A program made the position numbers and the translations under genes. A model generated the notes under the pieces. That model saw nothing but the letters and a program-made list of their open reading frames with translations, did no database searches and was not told the DNA's origin. A DNA stretch of 58,299 bases from Acidobacteriota bacterium (GTDB lineage: Bacteria > Acidobacteriota > Terriglobia > Versatilivoradales > Versatilivoraceae): the NCBI GenBank assembly GCA_028875575.1, contig JAPPDF010000095.1, forward strand, positions 1-58,299, read 5' to 3'. This document shows positions 26,608 to 34,533 of this stretch, piece by piece; the stretch's first letter is position 1; each line of letters starts with the position of its first letter.

Positions 26608-26931
26608 CTACACGTGGAAGGACTCGCCGCACCCGCAGGTGCTCTTGACGTTGGGGTTGTGGAACTTGAAGCCGGCGCCGGTGAGGCTTTCGATGTAGTC
26701 GATCTCGGTTCCGTCCAGATAGATCATGCTCCCCTTGTCGACGAAGACCTTGAAGCCCTGCAACTCCAGAATCTCATCCCCACCGTTGGCTTTCTTTTCG
26801 AAGCCCATCTGATACTGAAAGCCCGAACACCCGCCGCCGACGATCTGCACTCGCAGGCCGGCGTATTGCTCCTGCTGGCTGTCCAGTATTTCCTTGACCT
26901 TACCCTGCGCTTTCTCGGTGATGTTCAGCAT
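26608..26931 (-). CDS. erpA: A-type iron-sulfur carrier (ErpA/HesB family)
   Basis: This 107-residue protein binds and delivers Fe-S clusters to apo-enzymes. The three conserved cysteines are visible: GGGCSGFQYQM and the C-terminal STCGCGESF. No isc/suf genes flank it. The neighbouring MoaA, [2Fe-2S] protein and radical SAM protein are all cluster-dependent clients, which makes its location fitting. ErpA and IscA subfamilies cannot be separated with certainty by eye. Confidence 0.9.
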   Translation of the reverse strand: MLNITEKAQGKVKEILDSQQEQYAGLRVQIVGGGCSGFQYQMGFEKKANGGDEILELQGFKVFVDKGSMIYLDGTEIDYIESLTGAGFKFHNPNVKSTCGCGESFHV

Positions 26932-27008
26932 TGCGTTTGCGGCTCCTTTCAGCCCGCCAGCGATGACGACTGCTTGATGGGATTATTGTAGCGATTCCGG
27001 CAGAAAAA

Positions 27009-27986
27009 TCAATCCCCCGCGTCGGGGGAAACTTCAGGGGCGGGTTCCTGAAGCACGCCGTTCCAGGGAGGAACGACGACGGAAACGTCCCCGTAGCACT
27101 TGGATTGGCAGGCCAAGCGGACTGCCGGGTGTTTCCGGGCGATTTCCGTCGGGGGAGCGTAGCCGAAATACTCCAGGCGGCGCTCTTCGAATGCGGTCAT
27201 TTCCGAGAGATTCTCCTGTCCGGACAGAACCCCGATCCAACAGTAACCGCAAGCACCGCTACGGCACTGCACCGGCACGGGTCCGGCAACGCGCCGCGGA
27301 TCCAACTCCCGAAAATCCCTGGCGTCGCTCCCGCTGGCCATCGACAGGTCCTGCCCCTCCAGGGCCTCGTAGAAGGAATCCGGAGCGCTCTCGTCGAAGG
27401 TCACCCGGTACTTCTTGGACTTCCAGATCAGGGACTTCCAGCCCCGCCCTTTTCGCAATTTCAACACCTCGGCCGCCGACTTCGGCTGCCCGTTGGGAGA
27501 AGGTTCCCGGGCGCACGCAGCCAGGGAGGACAGTCCCACCTGCCGCAGCACCATCACACCCACCGCAACGATGCCCGTCAGCAGGGGCTGCTCCACCTGA
27601 AGCCTGACAGCCAACTGGCCGGCCAACTTCAGAATGTGGGCATCAAGACCTGCTTCCCGAGGATCCGAGGACTCCTCGGCATAGGCTACCACCGCCTGCT
27701 TGACCTCCGGCCAATAGTTCGACCCGAACAGAAAGGCCACCGAGGCATTGATCTGCTCTTCCAAACGCGGGTTCCCGTCCAACTGCAATTCCTTGAGCAC
27801 CTGGGCCGGGTCGGGGGCGCGGTCCAGAGCCAGCCGGAGCTTCAGGGGCCAGAAGGCAAACCAGATGCGGGTGGCCCGGCTGTCGGCCGGGTGAATTCGG
27901 GGAAGGATACGATCCAGCGCCTCGGCCCAATCGCCCTCGTCCAACCGATGTAAATAGGTTTCGAAAACCGTCTTGTCCGCAGCCAT
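27009..27986 (-). CDS. [2Fe-2S] ferredoxin-domain protein with helical N-terminus
   Basis: This 325-residue protein has a C-terminal plant-type ferredoxin domain: CRSGACGYCWIG gives the C-x4-C-x2-C loop and LACQSKCYG gives the fourth Cys. The first 170 residues are helical and Trp-rich with no recognised family. A hydrophobic segment, LLTGIVAVGVMVLRQVGL, may be a membrane helix or buried helix. The ATG at 27986 has GGAAGGGCGG upstream. It follows the radical SAM gene on the same strand, though a terminator lies between them. It could serve as electron donor to that enzyme; this is inference from position only. Confidence 0.75.
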   Translation of the reverse strand: MAADKTVFETYLHRLDEGDWAEALDRILPRIHPADSRATRIWFAFWPLKLRLALDRAPDPAQVLKELQLDGNPRLEEQINASVAFLFGSNYWPEVKQAVVAYAEESSDPREAGLDAHILKLAGQLAVRLQVEQPLLTGIVAVGVMVLRQVGLSSLAACAREPSPNGQPKSAAEVLKLRKGRGWKSLIWKSKKYRVTFDESAPDSFYEALEGQDLSMASGSDARDFRELDPRRVAGPVPVQCRSGACGYCWIGVLSGQENLSEMTAFEERRLEYFGYAPPTEIARKHPAVRLACQSKCYGDVSVVVPPWNGVLQEPAPEVSPDAGD

Positions 27987-28017
27987 GTTTTTGCTGTTCC
28001 GCCCTTCCCGCCCAACC

Positions 28018-28050
28018 AAAAAATGGGCTATCCATTGCGGATAGCCCATT
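28018..28050 (-). terminator. Strong rho-independent terminator after radical SAM gene
   Basis: A perfect 12-bp stem, AATGGGCTATCC/GGATAGCCCATT, has a five-base loop and is followed on the minus strand by a run of T (A at 28018-28023). It lies 37 bases past the radical SAM stop and upstream of the ferredoxin-domain gene, whose ribosome binding site begins just after it. Confidence 0.85.
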
Positions 28051-28086
28051 AATCGCCTCTGCTGGCCGCAATCCCTCAGTCCACTC

Positions 28087-30132
28087 TTACTTGGAAGGAA
28101 CCGAGATCTGGACCAGTTCGTCCGGCTTCTTGTTGAGCACCATTTCCTCGTAGACCTTGCGCATCTTGGCCTCCTCCCGGGCCGCCTTCCTGCGCATCCG
28201 CGCCTCGTCGGACGCCGTCTGCGGAGCATCTTCCAGGACTCTCACTCTGGCGGCATCCTCGGAGTCCACCTTGAGAAGGTGCTCGTAGCTCTCCAGGTTC
28301 ACATTCTTGCCCTTGGCGAACACCTCGTGTTTCCCACGCTCCCTGTACCACTCGGCCACGGTCGCGTTCTTGTGCATGTTCTCGATGATCTTGCGCCATC
28401 CCACCCCGGTGTTGTAGGCGCAGAAGGAGATCTCTCCTTCCTGGGTGGCATAGGGAATGATGCACATCTCGGTACGCCGGAAGTCGTAGTTGAAGAGATC
28501 CTGGAACCACATTCCCGCGATAAAGAGGAAATTCCAGGGATCCTCGCGGCGCTTCTTAATGTCGTCCAGGGTTCGGCTGGGGTCCGACCTGCCGTATTTT
28601 TCGTCGGCCTTGCCGGAGGTGTTCCAGGTCTTGTCGAACTTCTTGAGGATATCGGAGAGGGTCAGACTTGGCGGCGCCTTGAAGGGCGAATAGTTCTTCA
28701 GCAGCGCCATGGCCATCAGGAAGTTGGAGAAGGTCTTGCCACGAGCCGCGTCGGTAATCATGCTCATGTCGCGCATCAATCCGGGAACATTGATGAACTG
28801 GGGAACGGCCGCTACCTCTTTGTTCTCCTTGTTGATCATCACGGCCGTGCCCACACCGCAGTTGGGGTGGCAGCCGCAACTGAAGGTTCCCCATTCCCGG
28901 TCGGGGCCGTGGACCAGGTCGGCGTAGTCGGCAAAGCCGCCCATGATCGAGATCGGGAACCAGTCCCGGGTCGGCTCCGCAATCCCGGTCTGTTCCTTCA
29001 CGTCGCTGGCCATGTGTGACAGGGTGTAACGCTGCCGGTGCCGGCGATCGGGGGTGATCTCCTCGTCCCGGCCGGTGAAGGAGACCGGCTGGAAGGAGAT
29101 GAAGGAGATCTTCTTGGGGTTGTCCATGGCGAACCGGATTATGGGGCCAACCTGGTCGTTGTTGACGCCGTTGATCAGAGTGGTCACCAGAACAATCTCG
29201 ATGCCGGCTTCGTGCATGTTGTTGATCGCTCTCAGCTTGACGTCGAAGAGATTGCCGATCTGACGGTGGCTGTTGGCGTCGTTGCCGATCCCGTCGAACT
29301 GCAGGTAGGCATAGCGAAGGCCGGCCTCGGCGGCCTTGCGCGAAAACTCCTTGCTCTTGGCGAATTCAATGCCGTTGGTGGCCGCCTGCACGCTGTTGTA
29401 TCCCAGGTCGCGCGCCAACTTGACCGCCTTCAGAAAGTAGGGGGACATGGTCGGCTCTCCGCCGGAGAACTGAATGGACATCTGCCTCCTGGGCTTGATT
29501 TCCAGGGCGTTGGTCATGATCTCATGGATGTCTTCCCAACTGAGCTCGTGAACATAGCCCACTTGGTTGGCATCCATGAAACAGGGGTCGCACATCATGT
29601 TGCAGCGGTTGGTAAGGTCCACGGTCAGGACCGATCCCCTGCCGTACTTGATGGTGCTGGTGCCGTGCTTGTGCAACCGCTCGTCGTTGTGAGCCCGGAT
29701 ATCGCGGCCGGGGAAGTTGCCCTCGATCCAGCGCAGAAAGGATACGTCCTTGGCTATCATGTCCTCGAACTTGCCGCACTTCGGACATTCCTTGACCATC
29801 CAGACCTCGCCGTTCCGTTCGACGATCTCGGCCTTGATTTCACCCACGTGCTCGGTCACCAGCGATTGCCAGTCCTGCTCTCCGTTGATGATCCGCTCTC
29901 TGGCCTCCATCACGCAGACCGGGCACAGAGAGTCGGTGGTTCTGGGGAACCCCAGGGTGGGCTTGGACTTCTCCCAGGACTTCTGCAGGGGCTTGTCCGA
30001 CCATTTGGGCGTAAAAGATGCATTGGGGAAATACTTGTTGAAGAACTGGACGGAGTTGAAGACAACGCCGGCCGCCGAACATGCGGCGGAGTCCACGTAC
30101 TTCATGAGGCGCTTGCTTGTTGCGCTAGACAT
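28087..30132 (-). CDS. Radical SAM protein of the Tes / membrane-spanning lipid synthase type
   Basis: The 681-residue protein has an N-terminal pair of CxxC motifs (C70/C73 in CPVC and C116/C119 in CPKC), suited to a rubredoxin-like mononuclear metal site. The radical SAM motif CNMMCDPC (C177, C181, C184) and SGGEPTMSP follow. Further cysteines in SCGCHPNCGVG, MCIIPYA and ISFCAYN could hold auxiliary clusters. This layout matches the archaeal tetraether synthase Tes (MJ0619) family and its bacterial homologues proposed to join fatty-acyl tails into membrane-spanning iso-diabolic-type lipids in Acidobacteriota. The N-terminus begins with about 45 extra residues including a hydrophobic patch, perhaps for membrane contact. 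A pterin-dimethyltransferase-like role is the main alternative. A GGAG ribosome binding site precedes the ATG. Confidence 0.68.
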   Translation of the reverse strand: MSSATSKRLMKYVDSAACSAAGVVFNSVQFFNKYFPNASFTPKWSDKPLQKSWEKSKPTLGFPRTTDSLCPVCVMEARERIINGEQDWQSLVTEHVGEIKAEIVERNGEVWMVKECPKCGKFEDMIAKDVSFLRWIEGNFPGRDIRAHNDERLHKHGTSTIKYGRGSVLTVDLTNRCNMMCDPCFMDANQVGYVHELSWEDIHEIMTNALEIKPRRQMSIQFSGGEPTMSPYFLKAVKLARDLGYNSVQAATNGIEFAKSKEFSRKAAEAGLRYAYLQFDGIGNDANSHRQIGNLFDVKLRAINNMHEAGIEIVLVTTLINGVNNDQVGPIIRFAMDNPKKISFISFQPVSFTGRDEEITPDRRHRQRYTLSHMASDVKEQTGIAEPTRDWFPISIMGGFADYADLVHGPDREWGTFSCGCHPNCGVGTAVMINKENKEVAAVPQFINVPGLMRDMSMITDAARGKTFSNFLMAMALLKNYSPFKAPPSLTLSDILKKFDKTWNTSGKADEKYGRSDPSRTLDDIKKRREDPWNFLFIAGMWFQDLFNYDFRRTEMCIIPYATQEGEISFCAYNTGVGWRKIIENMHKNATVAEWYRERGKHEVFAKGKNVNLESYEHLLKVDSEDAARVRVLEDAPQTASDEARMRRKAAREEAKMRKVYEEMVLNKKPDELVQISVPSK

Positions 30133-30822
30133 GTTCTCATTCTCCAGAAAGGTTTTTTCGCCCCTGCCTGCAGAAAGCGAAAGGCAGATGGCCCGTCGAA
30201 TCGCGGCCCTTCCGAATAGGCGCGAATTGCGAGAGGTTGGCGCTCAAGACCCCGAACTCACCGATAAGGTCTGCCGGAAGCAGGACTGATTCCGAATGAG
30301 GTTCGGGGATGTGCCGGTTGGCGAATACTAACTCAAAATCGAAAATATTGGTAGCCCCTTGGATGATGGGCGGTGAGAGTCTTGGAGCCGGCCGTCGGGG
30401 CTGACGCCAACACACCAGATAATGCAGCCTAACTATAGGAATCTGTTGGTGCGGTCGAGAAGAACATTGCAGGGAGTGGTGCCATTTGGAGGGCGAGCGG
30501 TCCGAAATCGGGCTCCTCGCGGTTTCGCAAGCGGCTCGGTGACAACCCGGAGTCCCGCGGAGAGAATAGCAACAGATTCTCGCGATCGAGCCCGACCACG
30601 CCCTTGTGCGTGACGTCCTCCTGCCGGGCCTTGGTCGATAAAGGGCACGGTCCCTGCGTCCCGGTCTGTTCCTGAAGACATTCGACTCGACGGCCACAGT
30701 GGTCGCTATCCACCCCGTGAGCCGGCTTTCGACCTCTGCCCCGAAACCCATGCTTGGCCGGTCGAGGACGCCGCGGTTGAACCACCCTTGACCGCGGAAC
30801 AAACCTGAGGCTACCATGCCCC
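30133..30822. other. Gene-free region of about 690 bases
   Basis: No frame on either strand shows a recognisable protein, a good start or family-like composition; the open frames here are Arg/Ser/Pro-rich and look like GC-strand artefacts. The segment around 30310-30360 is AT-richer than its surroundings and may hold the promoter of the radical SAM gene. No repeat, tRNA or clear terminator was seen. Confidence 0.5.
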
Positions 30823-31446
30823 ATGACCCGCCTCCTGCCGCTGTTCCCTCTGGACATCGTCCTGTTTCCCAAGATGGTTCTTCCTCTGCATATCTTCGAG
30901 GAGAGGTACAAGGAGATGATCGGGGAATGCCTCCGCTCCAAGTCACCCTTCGGGGTGCTGTACACCCACGAGGGGACCACGGCGAGGGTAGGCTGCCTGG
31001 CCGGAATCCTCAGGGTTCTCAAGAAGTACGACGACGGCAGAATGGACCTGTTGGCCCAGGGCGGCGACCGCTTCGAGATTCTCCATTTCGACACTTCGGC
31101 CTCCTATCTGCAGGGCTGGTCCGAGTCCTTTGCCGACCGGGAGGAGGCCCAACCACCCGACCGGAAGGCAGTCCAGCAACTGCTGGATCTATTTCAGGAG
31201 ACCGCGCGCATCCTGAAGAGGAGCGAGGCCGAAAAAGTGGTGGTCTCCCCAGGCTACCAGGGGTTGAGTTTTCAGATCGCCGCGGGATTTGCACTGCCGA
31301 AGACAGTCAAGCAAAGGGTTCTGGAGGGGCGCAGCGAAACCGAGAGGGTGGCCGTCCTCATCGCCTACTTCAACGAAAATCTTCCTCGCCTTCGCCGAAC
31401 CGGTGTCGCCGTCAAGAGGGCCGGTTCCAACGGCCACGTTCGCTGA
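30823..31446 (+). CDS. LON substrate-binding domain protein
   Basis: This 207-residue protein consists of the N-terminal domain of Lon protease without ATPase or peptidase parts. It opens LPLFPLDIVLFPKMVLPLHIFEERYKEM when read from residue 5 on, the classic Lon N-domain entry, and continues through FGVLYTHEG, GRMDLLAQGGDRFEI and a helical C-terminus. Stand-alone copies occur widely and may act as adaptors or chaperone-like binders; their role is not established. It precedes the NSS transporter gene by about 115 bases. Confidence 0.88.
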   Translation: MTRLLPLFPLDIVLFPKMVLPLHIFEERYKEMIGECLRSKSPFGVLYTHEGTTARVGCLAGILRVLKKYDDGRMDLLAQGGDRFEILHFDTSASYLQGWSESFADREEAQPPDRKAVQQLLDLFQETARILKRSEAEKVVVSPGYQGLSFQIAAGFALPKTVKQRVLEGRSETERVAVLIAYFNENLPRLRRTGVAVKRAGSNGHVR

Positions 31447-31560
31447 CGCGATATTTGTGTTATGGTGTCGCCTGTTTGTCGGACCGGGGTCTAAACGGGG
31501 CGGCGTTCGGTTCCGCCCGACATCCGACAACCGTAGCGGAATAAGACCGATAGGTTACCT

Positions 31561-32928
31561 ATGGAAGCATCCTTGAACAAGCGAAGCCATTGGGGATCCA
31601 AGATCGGCTTCATCCTGGCGGCCGCCGGATCGGCGGTGGGGCTGGGCAACATCTGGAAGTTCCCCTACGTCACCGGCGAAAACGGTGGAGGGATCTTCGT
31701 CGTCATCTACCTGGCCTGCGTGGTTCTGGTCGGCCTGCCGGTCATGATCGCCGAGATCCTTATGGGGCGCGCCGCCCAAAGCTCCCCCGTGGGAGCCTTC
31801 AAAACTCTGGCGGGTGGCCGGAGTCCCTGGGTAGGGGTGGGTTGGCTGGGAGTCTTCGCCTCTTTCGTTCTCCTTTCCTACTACAGCGTGGTGGCGGGAT
31901 GGTCTCTCCATTACACCTGGCTCTCCATCAGCGGACAGTTGGCGGGACTGGGGCCGGAAAAAGTGGCGCCCGTTTTTGGAAGCCTCTACGGGTCGGCCGA
32001 GACGAACCTCTTGTGGCACCTGGTCTTCATGGGACTGGCCATCGCGGTGGTCTTTGGAGGGGTCGCAAAAGGAGTCGAACGCTGGTCGCGGATCCTGATG
32101 CCGGCCCTGCTGATCATGATGCTGGTGCTGCTGGGCAAGTCCCTGACGCTGGATGGATTCGGCAAGGCGTTCCACTTCCTGTTCGGCTTTCACCAGGACA
32201 AGTTCACGGCCGCGGGAGCCTTGGAAGCCCTGGGACACTCCTTTTTCAGCCTAAGCCTGGGGATGGGAGCGATGATTACCTACGGCAGCTACCTGCGCCG
32301 CCAGGACGACGTCGTGGGAGCCTCGGTCACCATCTCCGCCCTGGACACCTGTATCGCTCTAGGCGCCTCGCTGATGCTCTTCCCCATCATCTTCAGCTAC
32401 GGCATGGAGCCGGCGGCAGGACCCGGCCTGGTGTTCGTCAGCGTGCCTATCGCCCTGAGCCAGATGCCGGGAACCACTTTCCTGGCAACCGTCTTCTTTG
32501 GCCTGCTGGTCTTTGCCGCCCTGACCAGCGCCATCTCCATGCTGGAGGTCGCCACCTCCTATTTCATCGACCAGCGGGGCTGGCAGCGCCGTCGGGCAGT
32601 GGTGACAGCGGGATTGACCATTGCCGCGGTGGGGCTGCCGTCAGCACTCAGTGGCGGGACCCGGCTGTTCGGCGCCGGCATGGAGGCGCTGGTGGGCAAG
32701 AACTGGTTCGACAGCCTGGACTACCTGGTTTCCAACTGGATGCTTCCGCTGGGGGGACTGGGGATCGCCCTTTTTACCGCCTGGCGCATGAACCGGCAGT
32801 TGCGCCGGGAGGAATTCCTCTCGGGCAGCCGGCTACGCGTGTTCTACAAGGGATGGGTATTCCTGCTGAAGTATCCGGTTCCCGTGGCCATCCTGCTGGT
32901 CTTCCTGAAAGCCGTGGGCGTACTCTAG
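31561..32928 (+). CDS. Sodium-dependent transporter, NSS/SNF family
   Basis: This 455-residue membrane protein has the LeuT-fold signature at the N-terminus: GFILAAAGSAVGLGNIWKFP then ENGGGIFVVIYL, with the unwound helix 1 used for sodium and substrate binding. About eleven to twelve hydrophobic segments follow, including the scaffold helix SLGMGAMITYGSYL. The family imports amino acids or related amines in bacteria. Substrate is not determinable. No close operon partner is obvious; the vkor-like gene follows by about 170 bases. Confidence 0.93.
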   Translation: MEASLNKRSHWGSKIGFILAAAGSAVGLGNIWKFPYVTGENGGGIFVVIYLACVVLVGLPVMIAEILMGRAAQSSPVGAFKTLAGGRSPWVGVGWLGVFASFVLLSYYSVVAGWSLHYTWLSISGQLAGLGPEKVAPVFGSLYGSAETNLLWHLVFMGLAIAVVFGGVAKGVERWSRILMPALLIMMLVLLGKSLTLDGFGKAFHFLFGFHQDKFTAAGALEALGHSFFSLSLGMGAMITYGSYLRRQDDVVGASVTISALDTCIALGASLMLFPIIFSYGMEPAAGPGLVFVSVPIALSQMPGTTFLATVFFGLLVFAALTSAISMLEVATSYFIDQRGWQRRRAVVTAGLTIAAVGLPSALSGGTRLFGAGMEALVGKNWFDSLDYLVSNWMLPLGGLGIALFTAWRMNRQLRREEFLSGSRLRVFYKGWVFLLKYPVPVAILLVFLKAVGVL

Positions 32929-33102
32929 AAGAAGGATGGGGATAGCAACTCATCCAGCATAATTCCGCGCGCTGCCGGCGCCGGAATTGGTTCGGCAAAC
33001 GGTGATTCCGAGGCAAGACGGCGGTCTGTTCGCCCATTTTCACCACGTCTCCGGGAGTTTCGCGGCGGAACAGCCCACAACCCTCCTTTAAGAGAGCACG
33101 CC

Positions 33103-33522
33103 GTGGTTTCCGTTGCGCTCATCCTGCTGGCCGCTGTCGGTCTGACGATTTCCAGCTACTTTACGGCCGTTGCATACGGCTGGATCGACCCCACGGAAGA
33201 GTGGATCCCATCCTTCTGCCGCATGGGAGAGCAGACCTGCAGCCGGGTGATTTATTCCCCCAGGGCCCGCGTCTTCGGGCTCCCTAATTCACTGCTGGGC
33301 CAGATCTTTTACCTCGCCATCCTGGCAGCGGTCTTCGCCGATCTGATCTTTCTGAAACCTTATATCTGGCTGTTTCTCTCGGCCGGCTTCCTCACCGTAC
33401 TTCTGGGAATATACCTCAGTTACTCTCTGCTCTACCTGACCCGGATACGCTGTGTGCTTTGCTTTACCTCTCACGCCATCAACGGGATCATCTTCCTGCT
33501 CCTGCTGCTGGCTGAACCGTGA
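33103..33522 (+). CDS. VKOR-family membrane oxidoreductase
   Basis: This 139-residue protein with four hydrophobic helices belongs to the vitamin K epoxide reductase family, which reoxidises DsbA-like thiol oxidases using quinone. Loop cysteines C39 and C46 lie in SFCRMGEQTCS, the conserved segment GLPNSLLGQIFY follows, and the active-site C117-x-x-C120 is in RIRCVLCF at the last helix. A DsbA partner was not seen in the window. The start is GTG at 33103 with a weak AAGAGAG upstream. Confidence 0.85.
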   Translation: MVSVALILLAAVGLTISSYFTAVAYGWIDPTEEWIPSFCRMGEQTCSRVIYSPRARVFGLPNSLLGQIFYLAILAAVFADLIFLKPYIWLFLSAGFLTVLLGIYLSYSLLYLTRIRCVLCFTSHAINGIIFLLLLLAEP

Positions 33523-33687
33523 TCATGGACGCAGGAAACTGTCGCGAGAGCCTGTAACCCTGGAGTTGGAATTGATGGGGGTTGAGTGGACAGTCCACCG
33601 TCGTCGCCATCGCCCACCGCCCGGATGCTGATTGGCCGACGACAGGACATCGTACCCGCGAGAAACGCACTTGGAGGCTGACCGGAA

Positions 33688-34461
33688 ATGAATATGCGCG
33701 CGGCTCTGGATCAGATGGGCGTTGGGGATGCCCTGCTCTCGGCCGAGGAAAAATCCTTTCTGGACGAGAACGGATACCTGGTCTTTCCGGACATCCTGAC
33801 CCGGAGCCAGGTCCGGATCTTCAATGATCACCTGGCGGCGCTGGCCGAGCAGGAGGAAAACAGCGGGCTGGTGGAAGAGGGCTTTCAGCACGGCACCGTG
33901 GTGGTGCTGGACCTGGTCAACAAGGACCCCGTCTTCGACATCTGTATCAGCCATCCGAGGATTCTGGCAGCCGTGGACCGCGTCTTGCCCAAGGGGTTTC
34001 GGCTCTCTTCTCTCTGTTCCCGGTCAGTGCTCCCCGAGGGCGGACACCAGGACCTTCACCCCGACTGGCACCCCGCCTGGTGGCGGGACCGCAAGCAGCC
34101 CAGCGACCACTTTTCCTGCAATACTCTCTGGATGCTGGACGACTTCACGCCCGACAACGGCGCTACCCGGCTTGTTCCGGGATCACACCTGGGACTGACG
34201 TTCCCCGAGGATGAGATGCAAGACATGCAGCAGCCGCATCCCCGGGAAATCTGCGTCACCGGATCCGCAGGCACGGTGGTGGTTTTCACCGGACACACCT
34301 GGCACAGCGGGGTCAAAAACCGAACCGATGCGCCGCGGCGGTCCCTCACGGCCTATTTCTGCCGAAGGGATCAGCCCCAGCAGACCGATCAGCGCGAGGT
34401 TCTTCGACCGGCCACCTCCCAACGACTCAGCCAGGCGACCCTGTACCTGCTGGATGTTTAG
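33688..34461 (+). CDS. Phytanoyl-CoA dioxygenase (PhyH) family protein
   Basis: This 257-residue Fe(II)/2-oxoglutarate-dependent oxygenase has the metal triad region HQDLHPDWHP (His-x-Asp), a distal His in FTGHTWHSGVKNR, and the 2-oxoglutarate-binding Arg in APRRSLTAYF. NGATRLVPGSH is typical of the family. Such proteins hydroxylate diverse small molecules; the substrate is unknown. It lies 72 bases before the Tat-exported propeller gene and may be co-transcribed. Confidence 0.88.
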   Translation: MNMRAALDQMGVGDALLSAEEKSFLDENGYLVFPDILTRSQVRIFNDHLAALAEQEENSGLVEEGFQHGTVVVLDLVNKDPVFDICISHPRILAAVDRVLPKGFRLSSLCSRSVLPEGGHQDLHPDWHPAWWRDRKQPSDHFSCNTLWMLDDFTPDNGATRLVPGSHLGLTFPEDEMQDMQQPHPREICVTGSAGTVVVFTGHTWHSGVKNRTDAPRRSLTAYFCRRDQPQQTDQREVLRPATSQRLSQATLYLLDV

Positions 34462-34533
34462 CCCGCGTTTCGAACGACGGGTCCGTCACGCTTCCCATTC
34501 AACGAGATCGCCAACCACGGCAGGAGCGCGCAG

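Noticed and set aside
30137-30946. 269-codon minus-strand frame in the gene-free region
   Set aside because: Arg/Ser/Pro-rich, no recognisable family, and it runs into the supported LonN-domain gene on the other strand.
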